A program made the translations under genes and the position numbers. A stretch of DNA of 12,615 nucleotides from Bacteroides sp. CAG:1076 (GTDB lineage Bacteria > Bacteroidota > Bacteroidia > Bacteroidales > Bacteroidaceae): the NCBI GenBank assembly GCA_000436795.1, contig HF993146.1, forward strand, positions 1 through 12,615, read 5' to 3'. The notes beneath the pieces were generated by a model, which was not told the origin of the DNA, made no database searches, and saw nothing but the letters and a program-made list of their open reading frames with translations. Shown piece after piece: positions 1 through 7,306 of the stretch; the stretch's first letter is position 1, and each line of letters starts with the position of its first letter.

Positions 1-924
1 GAAGCTCTGTGCAACAAGTATGGCAAGGAGAACATCATTTACGAACCGGGTGTGACTTATGCTCCTTACAAGAACGACAACTGGTGGGAAGAAAACCAGC
101 CGGAAATCGAAAAATCAGTTGCCGCAGCCAGTCGTGCCGATGTGATTATTGCCTGCATCGGAGAAAACTCTTACTGCGAAACTCCGGGTAACCTGAGCGA
201 CCTGACCTTATCAGAAAACCAGCGAAATCTGGTAAAAGCATTGGCTGCTACCGGAAAGCCCGTTATCCTTGTATTGAATGAAGGCCGCCCACGTATCATC
301 AACGATATTGTTCCGCTGGCAAAAGCGGTAGTCCATGTCATGTTGCCCAGCAACTACGGTGGCGATGCACTTGCCAATCTGCTTGCCGGCGATGCCAACT
401 TCAGTGGCAAGCTGCCTTTCACCTATCCTAAATACATCAACGCTTTGGCTAATTACGACTACAAACCTTGCGAAAACATGGGACAGATGGGTGGAAACTA
501 CAACTATGATTCGGTAATGGATGTGCAGTGGCCTTTCGGATGTGGCTTGAGCTATACTACTTATCGTTACAGCAACTTGAAAGTGAATACTTCCGATTTT
601 GCTGCATCCGACGAACTGGTGTTTACGGTCGACGTGACCAATACCGGAAAGGTAGCCGGAAAAGAAAGTGTATTGCTTTATTCCAAAGACTTGGTTGCAA
701 GCAGTACTCCCGACAATATCCGCCTGCGCAACTTCGAAAAAATCGCACTTAATCCGGGTGAAACCAAGACCGTAACTCTGAAACTGAAGGGAAGTGACCT
801 TGCCTTTGTAGGATACGACGGCAAATGGCGTCTGGAAAAAGGTGATTTCACCATAAAATGTGGTGACCAGAGTTTGAATATTCATTGCTCGGAAACAAAG
901 GTGTGGGATACACCTAACCGCTAA
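1..924 (+). CDS. Glycoside hydrolase family 3 beta-glucosidase-like protein, C-terminal part (5' truncated)
   Basis: The reading frame is open from base 1 and gives the last 307 residues, so the start and the N-terminal barrel, which holds the catalytic Asp nucleophile, lie outside the window. What remains is the GH3 C-terminal alpha/beta sandwich (residues 1 to about 185) and a fibronectin-III-like domain (about 205-290). GH3 signs are the [15 protein letters not shown] stretch (residues 54-68), where the family's acid/base Glu normally lies (E60 is the candidate), and the GKLPFTYP and [10 protein letters not shown] segments. The Fn3-like domain shows VTNTGKVAG and [13 protein letters not shown]. 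The family removes terminal beta-linked sugars from oligosaccharides, and in Bacteroides such enzymes are usually periplasmic members of polysaccharide utilisation loci. The substrate cannot be told from this half. A strong terminator begins about 20 bp after the stop, so this is the last gene of its operon. The family call is firm; the exact activity is open. Confidence 0.93.
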   Translation, partial: EALCNKYGKENIIYEPGVTYAPYKNDNWWEENQPEIEKSVAAASRADVIIACIGENSYCETPGNLSDLTLSENQRNLVKALAATGKPVILVLNEGRPRIINDIVPLAKAVVHVMLPSNYGGDALANLLAGDANFSGKLPFTYPKYINALANYDYKPCENMGQMGGNYNYDSVMDVQWPFGCGLSYTTYRYSNLKVNTSDFAASDELVFTVDVTNTGKVAGKESVLLYSKDLVASSTPDNIRLRNFEKIALNPGETKTVTLKLKGSDLAFVGYDGKWRLEKGDFTIKCGDQSLNIHCSETKVWDTPNR

Positions 925-944
925 TTATTATTGGAAATAGCAGG

Positions 945-1024
945 AATGTCCTTTACTGCTTTTGTTCTCTTCTCTGTTGGAATAGGAGAGTGTCAAAAGC
1001 GGTGAAGGACATTTTATTTTTTTC
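945..1024 (+). terminator. Rho-independent terminator after the GH3 gene
   Basis: A long hairpin has left arm 945-964 (AATGTCCTTTACTGCTTTTG) and right arm 994-1013 (CAAAAGCGGTGAAGGACATT). All 20 positions pair, two of them as G-U. Inside it, CTCTTCT pairs with AGGAGAG to extend the stem. It is followed by a T-rich tract (1012-1023). It lies directly after the GH3 stop codon and isolates that gene from the next unit. Confidence 0.92.
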
Positions 1025-1064
1025 TCCTGAGAAGTTCGGGAAAACGTCGCCATCTTTTTTTTAA

Positions 1065-1101
1065 TTTTGTACAAAAGATTTTATTTTTTGTACAAAAAAT
1101 A
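1065..1101. promoter_or_regulatory. Two phased palindromes centred on GTAC (candidate operator)
   Basis: TTTTGTACAAAA (1065-1076) is a perfect 12-bp palindrome. TATTTTTTGTACAAAAAATA (1082-1101) is a perfect 20-bp palindrome containing the same 12-mer at 1086-1097. The centres are 21 bp apart, about two helical turns, so two dimers would sit on the same face of the DNA. The first palindrome overlaps TAATTTTG (1062-1069), which fits the TAnnTTTG -7 consensus. The regulatory role and the protein that binds are inferred. Confidence 0.5.
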
Positions 1102-1288
1102 GATGAGATATCTATGCGTTGCAGAAAAGATGTCGTATGCTTATTCTTATGTTGGGCTTGTATCTTTATTTAAAACTCATTTAAACTCTTGGCACATGCC
1201 GTTATCTTATAGTATGTACGACAGTAATTTATCTTGAAAAATGCTCTTCCTTCGTGTAAAAAACTTTGGCCTTTCAAAAAAATACCTG

Positions 1289-1308
1289 CCGGTTTATAAT
1301 CGGTTTTT
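1289..1308 (+). terminator. Weak stem-loop with T-tract (possible terminator)
   Basis: CCGGTT (1289-1294) pairs with AATCGG (1298-1303) with one G-U pair and a three-base loop, followed by TTTTT (1304-1308). The stem is short and AT-rich and the T-run is only five bases, so this may be chance. It is listed because it lies downstream of the possible -7 box at 1062-1069, with no gene between them. Confidence 0.22.
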
Positions 1309-1363
1309 GGCTACTGCAACTTGATATACTCCTCTGTTAATAAGGCTTATATGTATTCTCCGA

Positions 1364-1399
1364 CACGGATAAATAATGTTAATTATTATTTTGTCCGTG
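1364..1399. promoter_or_regulatory. 36-bp inverted repeat just upstream of the activase promoter
   Basis: The arms CACGGATAAA (1364-1373) and TTTGTCCGTG (1390-1399) match at 9 of 10 positions, the exception being a T-G pair. They flank 16 bp. Allowing a one-base bulge, pairing continues into the AT-rich middle. The repeat ends 22 bp before the -7 box at 1422, so it lies next to or over the expected -33 region. That is a usual site for a repressor or activator, and the neighbouring TetR protein is the obvious candidate by proximity only. Confidence 0.5.
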
Positions 1400-1421
1400 A
1401 TTTAGAATAAAACATGTTCTC

Positions 1422-1429
1422 TACTTTTG
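1422..1429 (+). promoter_or_regulatory. Probable -7 box of the activase-TetR promoter
   Basis: TACTTTTG fits the Bacteroidetes sigma-ABfr -7 consensus TAnnTTTG. It lies 32 bp before the ATG at 1462, giving a short leader. No clear TTTG is found at the right distance for the -33 element (TTTA at 1401-1404 is the closest), which may mean that the promoter needs an activator. Confidence 0.5.
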
Positions 1430-1461
1430 CGTCTGACTATGATGTAAAATAGGTCAAAATT

Positions 1462-4400
1462 ATGTTGAAGATAGGTATTGATATAGGTTCTACAACGGTA
1501 AAAATTGTTGTGTTAGGCGAGGAAAAAAAGCTCTTGTTTTCAAGATATAAAAGACATAACGCAAGAGCAAAAGCCGTGGTCGCCGATATATTGAAAGAGT
1601 TATTGATTGAAGAGGGAGATATTGATGTCAGCGTCTGTGTAACCGGTTCGGTAGGCTTAGGCATGTCGGAACAATATGCGTTTCCGTTTATTCAGGAAGT
1701 GGTGGCTGCAACTCAGGCAATCCGGCAAGATTATCCGGATGTGGCTTCCATGATCGATATAGGAGGTGAGGATGCAAAGATTGTATTCTTCAAGCATGGA
1801 GAACCTGCCGACTTGCGTATGAACGGAAACTGTGCCGGAGGTACCGGAGCTTTCATCGATCAGATGGCTGTCATACTGGGAACAACCGTCGACCAGTTGA
1901 ACGAACTGGCACTAAAGGCTGTACAGGTCTATCCCATAGCTTCCCGTTGCGGTGTTTTCTGTAAAACTGATATTCAGAATCTGGTTGCCAAGAATGTAAG
2001 CAGGGAAGACATTGCCGCTTCTATATTCCATGCGGTAGCAGTTCAGACTGTTGTGACGTTGGCTCACGGCTGGGATATCAAGTCTCCGATTTTGTTTTGC
2101 GGAGGACCGCTTACTTTCATTCCGGCTTTACGAAAGGCCTTTATGGAGTATCTGCATCTGGATGAAAAGGAAGTTGTCTTGCCTGAAAACGGTGCTTTGC
2201 TTCCGGCTACCGGGGCAGCATTGTCAATACACGAAGATAGTAAGATATGCCGGCTTTCCGATCTGATTGCCAAGCTGACTACCGAAACATCTACTGCGTA
2301 TAATCAGTGTAGCGGCTTGATGCCGATTTTTTCGAGTAAGGAAAACTATGAAGACTGGCAGCGGCAAATTTCACGGAACAAACTTGGAAGGGCGTCATTG
2401 AAACCGGGCGTGCAGGATGTATATATCGGCATTGATTCCGGTTCTACGACGACTAAGATTGTAGTGACCGACTCGGATGACAATATCTTGTTTACCTATT
2501 ATAAGCCGAACGGCGGACATGCCATAGAAACGGTGGCGGAAGGATTGAGCCTCTTGCAGAAACAATGCGAGGAATCTCAAGCTACACTGAACATTAAAGG
2601 GAGTTGCTCTACGGGCTATGGCGAGGATTTGATAAAAGCAGCCTTTCAGTTGGATGCCGGTATTGTAGAAACAATTGCCCACTATGTAGCGGCTCATTAT
2701 TTGGACAGCGACGTGTCTTTCATACTGGATATAGGCGGACAGGATATGAAAGCCATATTTGTCAACAATGGTATTATCGACCGCATTGAGATAAACGAGG
2801 CCTGTTCGTCGGGTTGCGGGTCGTTTATCGAAACCTTTGCCAATACGTTGGGATATACGGCACATGATTTCTCACTGGCTGCGTGCCGCTCCTCGAAGCC
2901 TTGCGATCTGGGCTCACGATGCACTGTCTTTATGAATTCGAAGGTGAAGCAGGTACTTCGTGAGGGAGCTACTGTGGATGATATTGCCGCAGGACTTGCC
3001 TATTCTGTTGTAAAGAACTGCTTATATAAGGTTCTGAAACTGAAAGATGTTTCAGAACTGGGACATCATATTGTTGTACAAGGTGGAACTATGCGTAATG
3101 ATGCCGTGGTCCGTGCTTTGGAGCAACTGACCGGAGCACAAGTTACCCGTTGCGATATGCCGGAACTGATGGGGGCTTTTGGCTGCGCCATTTACGCCCG
3201 GGAGCATTGCAATACAGCCGTTTCTTTGGATGAAATCGTTTCACAGGCACACTATTCTACTCATGTGCTGCATTGTAAGGGATGCGATAACCAATGTCAG
3301 GTATTCCGTTACCGGTTCGATAATGGCAAGAATTATTATTCGGGAAACCGTTGCGAAAAGATTTTTACCAACGGTTCGAAGGAACAGCCGGGCGAGAATA
3401 TCTATCGCTTCAAGAATGAACTCCTCTTCGGACGCAGTAAGACCGTGCCCGAAAAACCGCGGATGGTGGTCGGAATACCTCGTAGCCTGAACATGTATGA
3501 GAATTTCCCGTTCTGGCATACCTTGCTGACTGCTTGTGGAATTGAGGTTCGTTTGTCGGGTGAGTCTACTTATTCCGGTTATGAGCAGAGCGCCAGAATG
3601 GTGATGTCCGACAATATTTGTTTTCCGGCAAAACTGGTACATGCTCATGTGCAGAACTTGATTGTCCAGAAAGTCGACCGGATTTTTCTTCCGTTTGTTA
3701 TCTTTGAGCGAAGAGGAAAGGAACAAAACAGTTACAACTGCCCCGTAGTTACGGGATATTCGGAAGTCGTAAAAAGTGTACAGTCGGCAGGTATTCCTAT
3801 CGATTCGCCTGCTATTTCATTCAAGGATAAGGATTTGCTGTATAAGCAATGCTGCAAGTATCTGAAAGGACTGGGTGTGGAAGAACCGGTGATAAAGGAA
3901 GCATTTGTCAAAGCGACGGAGGAACAGGAAAACTATGGCCGTACTTTGGCAAGCCACAATAAACAGATGCTGGAGAATGCCCGTTGCAACAAACGCATGA
4001 CTGTGCTCCTTGCCGGACGTCCGTATCATACAGATATGCTGATTCAGCATAAAATCTCGGATGTCTTGTGTGATATGGGAATAGATGTCATTTCCGATGA
4101 TATCGTTCGAGGCGAAGGACAGAAGGTGGAAAATGTCCATTTCCTGGCTCAATGGTCTTATCCGAATCGGATTTTGGAAGCGGCACAGTGGTGTGCTGCG
4201 CAGGCCGATGATGTACAGTTTGTAGAATTGACTTCTTTCGGCTGCGGTCCGGATGCTTTTCTCGTAGATGAAGTGAGGGATGTTCTGATTCGGAGTGGCA
4301 AGACATTTACGCTGCTTAAGCTCGACGATATAAACAATGTCGGGTCCATGAAACTGAGAATCCGTTCGCTGATAGAAAGTATGAAGTTGTTTCATGAGCA

Positions 4401-5658
4401 TAAAACCGACAGAAAGGTGACGAACAAGCCCGTTGCTGTTGCGGCTTGCGATGATAATTTCAAGAGCAAGAAGATTCTGGTTCCCTATTTTACTCCTTTT
4501 ATATCTCCGCTTATTCCCGCTATTATGCGTCTGGCTGGATATGATGTCGAGAATCTGGCATTAAGTAATGCAGAGTCTTGTGAGTGGGGACTGAAATATG
4601 CCAATAATGAGGTCTGCTATCCGGCAACGTTGATTGTGGGCGATGTGATTAAAGCCTTTAAGAGTGGGCGCTACAATCCTGAAGAAACGGTTGTTGCCAT
4701 GACGCAGACTGGTGGCCAGTGTCGTGCCAGTAATTATGTTTCTTTGATAAAGAAGGCGCTGGAAGAGGCGGGATATCCTCATACTCCGGTTGTGTCGTTG
4801 ACGTTTGGCGGTTCGCTGGAGAACAAGCAGCCGGGGCTTAAGGTAAACTGGATAAAGATTTTGCCGGTTGCCTTACGGGCTATTTTGTATAGTGACTGTA
4901 TTTCGAAGTTTTATTATGCAGCGGCAGCACGCGAGAAAGAGCCGGGACAGGCTGCTCGCCTGCGTGATGATTTCTTGAAACAGGCTGAAACGCTGATACT
5001 GGAGAAGCGTACCAAGAATTTGCTTGACGTATTGTCTGTTGCTGCCGATCGCTTTAATGAGATTTGTCGCGATGTGCATTGCCCGAAAGTTGGAGTCGTA
5101 GGCGAGATTTTCTTGAAGTTTAATCCTTTTGCCCAAAAGAATGTTATAGGCTGGTTGACGGAGCAGGGGATCGAAGTTGTACCTTCTGTTCTGACCGATT
5201 TCTTTATGCAGAATTTTGTAAATAGGAAGGTGAGAGTGGAATCGTGTATACAGAAAAGTGTTATGCCCGATTTTGTCTACAAGTCGGCTTATAAGATTAT
5301 CGGTAAGCAGATCGGTAAGTTTAATAAAGTGGGCATGAACTTCCGCTATTTCATTCCGTTTAAAGATATTTTCGAGGAGGCTGCCGATGCACGTAAGGTG
5401 ATATCGCTGAATGCGCAGTTTGGCGAAGGATGGCTGCTTCCGGCAGAAATCATGTCGTATGCCCGCCAAGGGATATTCAATGTAATCAGTCTGCAACCTT
5501 TTGGCTGTATTGCCAATCATATCGTTTCGAAAGGAGTGGAAAAACGTATAAAATATTTTTTCCCGGAAATGAATATCTTATCTTTGGACTTTGATAGTGG
5601 TGTGAGTGACGTAAACATAACCAACCGTCTTCTGTTATTTATAGACTATTTAAAATAA
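1462..5658 (+). CDS. Giant acyl-CoA dehydratase activase-type protein (two BadF/HgdC ATPase domains plus DUF2229/HgdB-like modules)
   Basis: This 1398-residue cytoplasmic protein of the COG1924/COG3580/COG3581 type has no signal peptide. Two ASKHA ATPase domains of the BcrAD/BadFG/HgdC family occupy about 1-255 and 320-580. Each has a phosphate-loop motif (GIDIGSTTVKIVV at 5; GIDSGSTTTKIVV at 323), a GGxDxK motif (101, 425) and the two cysteines that bind the bridging [4Fe-4S] cluster in known activators (C124 and C163; C448 and C487). A linker has CxxCxxxC (605, 608, 612) plus C631. The C-terminal half (about 667-1398) is DUF2229/HgdB-like and internally duplicated, with cysteines 720, 760, 928 and 1052, 1087, 1349 in matching places. 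Known relatives use ATP to drive single electrons into 2-hydroxyacyl-CoA dehydratases or benzoyl-CoA reductase. The substrate here is unknown. The ATG at 1462 lies just before the first phosphate loop. A TetR gene follows 6 bp after the stop. Confidence 0.9.
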   Translation: MLKIGIDIGSTTVKIVVLGEEKKLLFSRYKRHNARAKAVVADILKELLIEEGDIDVSVCVTGSVGLGMSEQYAFPFIQEVVAATQAIRQDYPDVASMIDIGGEDAKIVFFKHGEPADLRMNGNCAGGTGAFIDQMAVILGTTVDQLNELALKAVQVYPIASRCGVFCKTDIQNLVAKNVSREDIAASIFHAVAVQTVVTLAHGWDIKSPILFCGGPLTFIPALRKAFMEYLHLDEKEVVLPENGALLPATGAALSIHEDSKICRLSDLIAKLTTETSTAYNQCSGLMPIFSSKENYEDWQRQISRNKLGRASLKPGVQDVYIGIDSGSTTTKIVVTDSDDNILFTYYKPNGGHAIETVAEGLSLLQKQCEESQATLNIKGSCSTGYGEDLIKAAFQLDAGIVETIAHYVAAHYLDSDVSFILDIGGQDMKAIFVNNGIIDRIEINEACSSGCGSFIETFANTLGYTAHDFSLAACRSSKPCDLGSRCTVFMNSKVKQVLREGATVDDIAAGLAYSVVKNCLYKVLKLKDVSELGHHIVVQGGTMRNDAVVRALEQLTGAQVTRCDMPELMGAFGCAIYAREHCNTAVSLDEIVSQAHYSTHVLHCKGCDNQCQVFRYRFDNGKNYYSGNRCEKIFTNGSKEQPGENIYRFKNELLFGRSKTVPEKPRMVVGIPRSLNMYENFPFWHTLLTACGIEVRLSGESTYSGYEQSARMVMSDNICFPAKLVHAHVQNLIVQKVDRIFLPFVIFERRGKEQNSYNCPVVTGYSEVVKSVQSAGIPIDSPAISFKDKDLLYKQCCKYLKGLGVEEPVIKEAFVKATEEQENYGRTLASHNKQMLENARCNKRMTVLLAGRPYHTDMLIQHKISDVLCDMGIDVISDDIVRGEGQKVENVHFLAQWSYPNRILEAAQWCAAQADDVQFVELTSFGCGPDAFLVDEVRDVLIRSGKTFTLLKLDDINNVGSMKLRIRSLIESMKLFHEHKTDRKVTNKPVAVAACDDNFKSKKILVPYFTPFISPLIPAIMRLAGYDVENLALSNAESCEWGLKYANNEVCYPATLIVGDVIKAFKSGRYNPEETVVAMTQTGGQCRASNYVSLIKKALEEAGYPHTPVVSLTFGGSLENKQPGLKVNWIKILPVALRAILYSDCISKFYYAAAAREKEPGQAARLRDDFLKQAETLILEKRTKNLLDVLSVAADRFNEICRDVHCPKVGVVGEIFLKFNPFAQKNVIGWLTEQGIEVVPSVLTDFFMQNFVNRKVRVESCIQKSVMPDFVYKSAYKIIGKQIGKFNKVGMNFRYFIPFKDIFEEAADARKVISLNAQFGEGWLLPAEIMSYARQGIFNVISLQPFGCIANHIVSKGVEKRIKYFFPEMNILSLDFDSGVSDVNITNRLLLFIDYLK

Positions 5659-5664
5659 GCAGCC

Positions 5665-6294
5665 ATGTCTGAGGAAGTCAAAGGTTCCAGCCTGGAGGAA
5701 CGGATAATTGATGCAGCCAAGTCTGTGTTCATAGAAAAGGGATATACCGATGCCTGTATGAGTGAAATAGCGGAAAGGGTAGGAATAAACCGCCCGGGGC
5801 TGCATTATTATTTCCGGACGAAGGATAAAATGTTTAATGCTGTCTTTGGTATGATTGTGGCATCAGTCATACCAAAGTTTCAGGATATTATCACAAATCG
5901 GGATTTGTCGTTGTCTGTGCGTGTGGAGCAGATTGTGGATGTGTATTATAATCTGTTGCAGGAAAATCCTTATTTGCCTTTGTTCATGTTGAGGGAGATA
6001 GACCGCGATGTGGACTTTCTGCTCAAGACATTTTCCGATTTGAAGGTGGAGCATTTCTTTGCTGAGCTGAAGAATTATCTGCTTGAGGAAATGGATAAGG
6101 GGAGGTTGCGCAGGGTTCCCCTTCGGATTGTATTTCTGACTTTTTACAGTGCACTGACGTTTCCTTTTGTTTCTCGAAAATTGATGAGAGAAACAATGAT
6201 GGAGAAAGGTGAAGACTTTCGGACTGTTCTGGATGAATGGAAACCTTATATAATCAGTCAGATGGTAAATCTGTTGAGTGTTGATGGAAATTAG
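5665..6294 (+). CDS. TetR/AcrR-family transcriptional regulator
   Basis: This protein has 209 residues, the usual TetR length. The N-terminal helix-turn-helix domain (about residues 10-57) is clear: IIDAAKSVFIEKGYTDACMS, then EIAERVGINRPGLHYYF, with the recognition helix around 40-50. The remaining all-helical C-terminal part is the ligand-binding and dimer domain; its effector cannot be predicted. The ATG lies 6 bp after the activase stop, so the two genes are almost certainly cotranscribed. The simplest reading is a regulator that controls its own operon in response to a substrate or product of the large Fe-S protein. Candidate operators lie upstream of that protein (1364-1399 and 1065-1101). 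The family call is secure; the regulatory target is inferred. Confidence 0.93.
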   Translation: MSEEVKGSSLEERIIDAAKSVFIEKGYTDACMSEIAERVGINRPGLHYYFRTKDKMFNAVFGMIVASVIPKFQDIITNRDLSLSVRVEQIVDVYYNLLQENPYLPLFMLREIDRDVDFLLKTFSDLKVEHFFAELKNYLLEEMDKGRLRRVPLRIVFLTFYSALTFPFVSRKLMRETMMEKGEDFRTVLDEWKPYIISQMVNLLSVDGN

Positions 6295-6349
6295 GATTCT
6301 CTTTATAAAAACTTGCTGCTTTTATCTTACTTGTGTTTAAGAAAAAGGT

Positions 6350-6357
6350 TATCTTTG
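6350..6357 (+). promoter_or_regulatory. Probable -7 box for the miaA operon
   Basis: TATCTTTG matches the Bacteroidetes -7 consensus TAnnTTTG and lies 27 bp before the miaA ATG, implying a leader of about 20 bases. The -33 element is poor (TTG at 6331-6333 with a short spacer of 16 bp). The 90-bp gap 6295-6384 has no convincing terminator for the TetR gene, so read-through from upstream is possible. Confidence 0.6.
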
Positions 6358-6384
6358 CCGTCGGAACTTTTTTAAAGGTAGCGT

Positions 6385-7302
6385 ATGAATTTTGATCTGA
6401 TAACTATACTTGGTCCGACGGCTTCCGGGAAAACTCCATTGGCGGCAGCTCTTGCTGCACGGTTGCACACGGAAATTATTAGTGGAGACAGCCGGCAGGT
6501 TTATCGGCGTATGGACTTAGGTACGGGAAAAGACCTTGCCGATTATGTGGTGGATGGCTATCGTGTGCCCTATCATCTGATTGATATTGCAGAACCGGGA
6601 TATAAATATAATGTGTTTGAATTTCAACGCGACTTTTTGAAGGCTTACGAAAATATGCGCTCACGTGGGCTGTTGCCCGTTTTATGTGGAGGTACGGGAA
6701 TGTATCTGGAGTCGGTCTTAAAGGGTTACCGGTTGTTGCCGGTGCCGGAAAATCCTGAATTGAGGGAAAAACTGGCAGGCAAATCGCTTGAAGAGCTGAC
6801 CGAAATCCTGTCTTCTTATAAAAAGTTGCATAATACAACCGATGTGGATACGGCAAAACGGGCTGTTCGGGCTATCGAAATAGAAGAATATTATTTGCAT
6901 CAGCCTGTTGAGGCACGAGAATTTCCCAAGATTCACAGCTTGATAATCGGTGTGGATATTGACCGTGACTTGCGTCGGGAGAAAATATCCAGACGCCTGA
7001 AGCAACGCTTGGATGAGGGCATGGTAGATGAAGTTCGGGCACTGATAGATGGAGGAATTCATCCGGATGACCTTATTTATTATGGTCTGGAATACAAATA
7101 CCTTACTTTGTATGTTACGGGACAGATAACGTACGACGATATGTTTCACCAGTTGGAAATAGCCATTCATCAGTTTGCCAAGCGGCAGATGACCTGGTTT
7201 CGGGGAATGGAGCGTCGTGGGTTTACCATACACTGGATAGATGCAACTCGCCCGATGGAGGAAAAAGTAAATGAAATAATCGGATTACTCAATAAAGATT
7301 AA
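6385..7302 (+). CDS. miaA: tRNA dimethylallyltransferase (MiaA)
   Basis: This 305-residue enzyme transfers a dimethylallyl group from DMAPP to N6 of adenosine 37 in tRNAs reading UNN codons, which improves decoding. The sequence shows the P-loop GPTASGKT (10-17), the DSRQVYRRMD segment with the catalytic-type Asp (35), CGGTGMYLESVL (101-112), RAVRAIEIEEY (159-169) and the C-terminal AKRQMTWFRGMERRGF (265-280). The usual IGTAKP is replaced by LGTGKD (45-50), and the usual GYKE-like segment reads GLEYKYL (234-240). Both fit a Bacteroidetes subtype. Bacteroides genomes often carry two miaA paralogues, so a second copy may exist elsewhere. The gene opens a tight cluster: the next ATG is 4 bp after this stop. 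Confidence 0.9.
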   Translation: MNFDLITILGPTASGKTPLAAALAARLHTEIISGDSRQVYRRMDLGTGKDLADYVVDGYRVPYHLIDIAEPGYKYNVFEFQRDFLKAYENMRSRGLLPVLCGGTGMYLESVLKGYRLLPVPENPELREKLAGKSLEELTEILSSYKKLHNTTDVDTAKRAVRAIEIEEYYLHQPVEAREFPKIHSLIIGVDIDRDLRREKISRRLKQRLDEGMVDEVRALIDGGIHPDDLIYYGLEYKYLTLYVTGQITYDDMFHQLEIAIHQFAKRQMTWFRGMERRGFTIHWIDATRPMEEKVNEIIGLLNKD

Positions 7303-7306
7303 GAAC

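Larger units (their letters stand above)
1025..1461. other. Gene-free upstream region of the activase-TetR unit
   Basis: This is 437 bp of AT-rich DNA without a convincing reading frame on either strand. It contains the paired GTAC palindromes (1065-1101), a small stem followed by five T (1289-1308), a 36-bp inverted repeat (1364-1399) and a Bacteroidetes -7 box (1422-1429). This is long for a simple promoter region in a compact genome, which suggests added regulation or a small RNA. Nothing else could be recognised. Confidence 0.6.

Noticed and set aside
211..885. 224-codon open frame on the - strand opposite the GH3 gene
   Set aside because: It fully overlaps the GH3 frame, which has family motifs throughout. 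The antisense product resembles no known protein.
1437..1664. 75-codon open frame on the - strand across the activase start
   Set aside because: It overlaps the first ATPase motif of the large protein and its composition is rich in Ser, Thr and Ile with no recognisable domain.
4873..5520. 215-codon open frame on the - strand opposite the end of the activase gene (similar shadows at 3817-4401 and 3241-3726)
   Set aside because: Antisense to a continuous 1398-codon gene with conserved modules; no motif or promoter supports it.
6308..6328. ATAAAA...TTTTAT inverted repeat after the TetR gene as a terminator
   Set aside because: A six-pair all-AT stem with a nine-base loop and no T-tract after it would not be stable enough.
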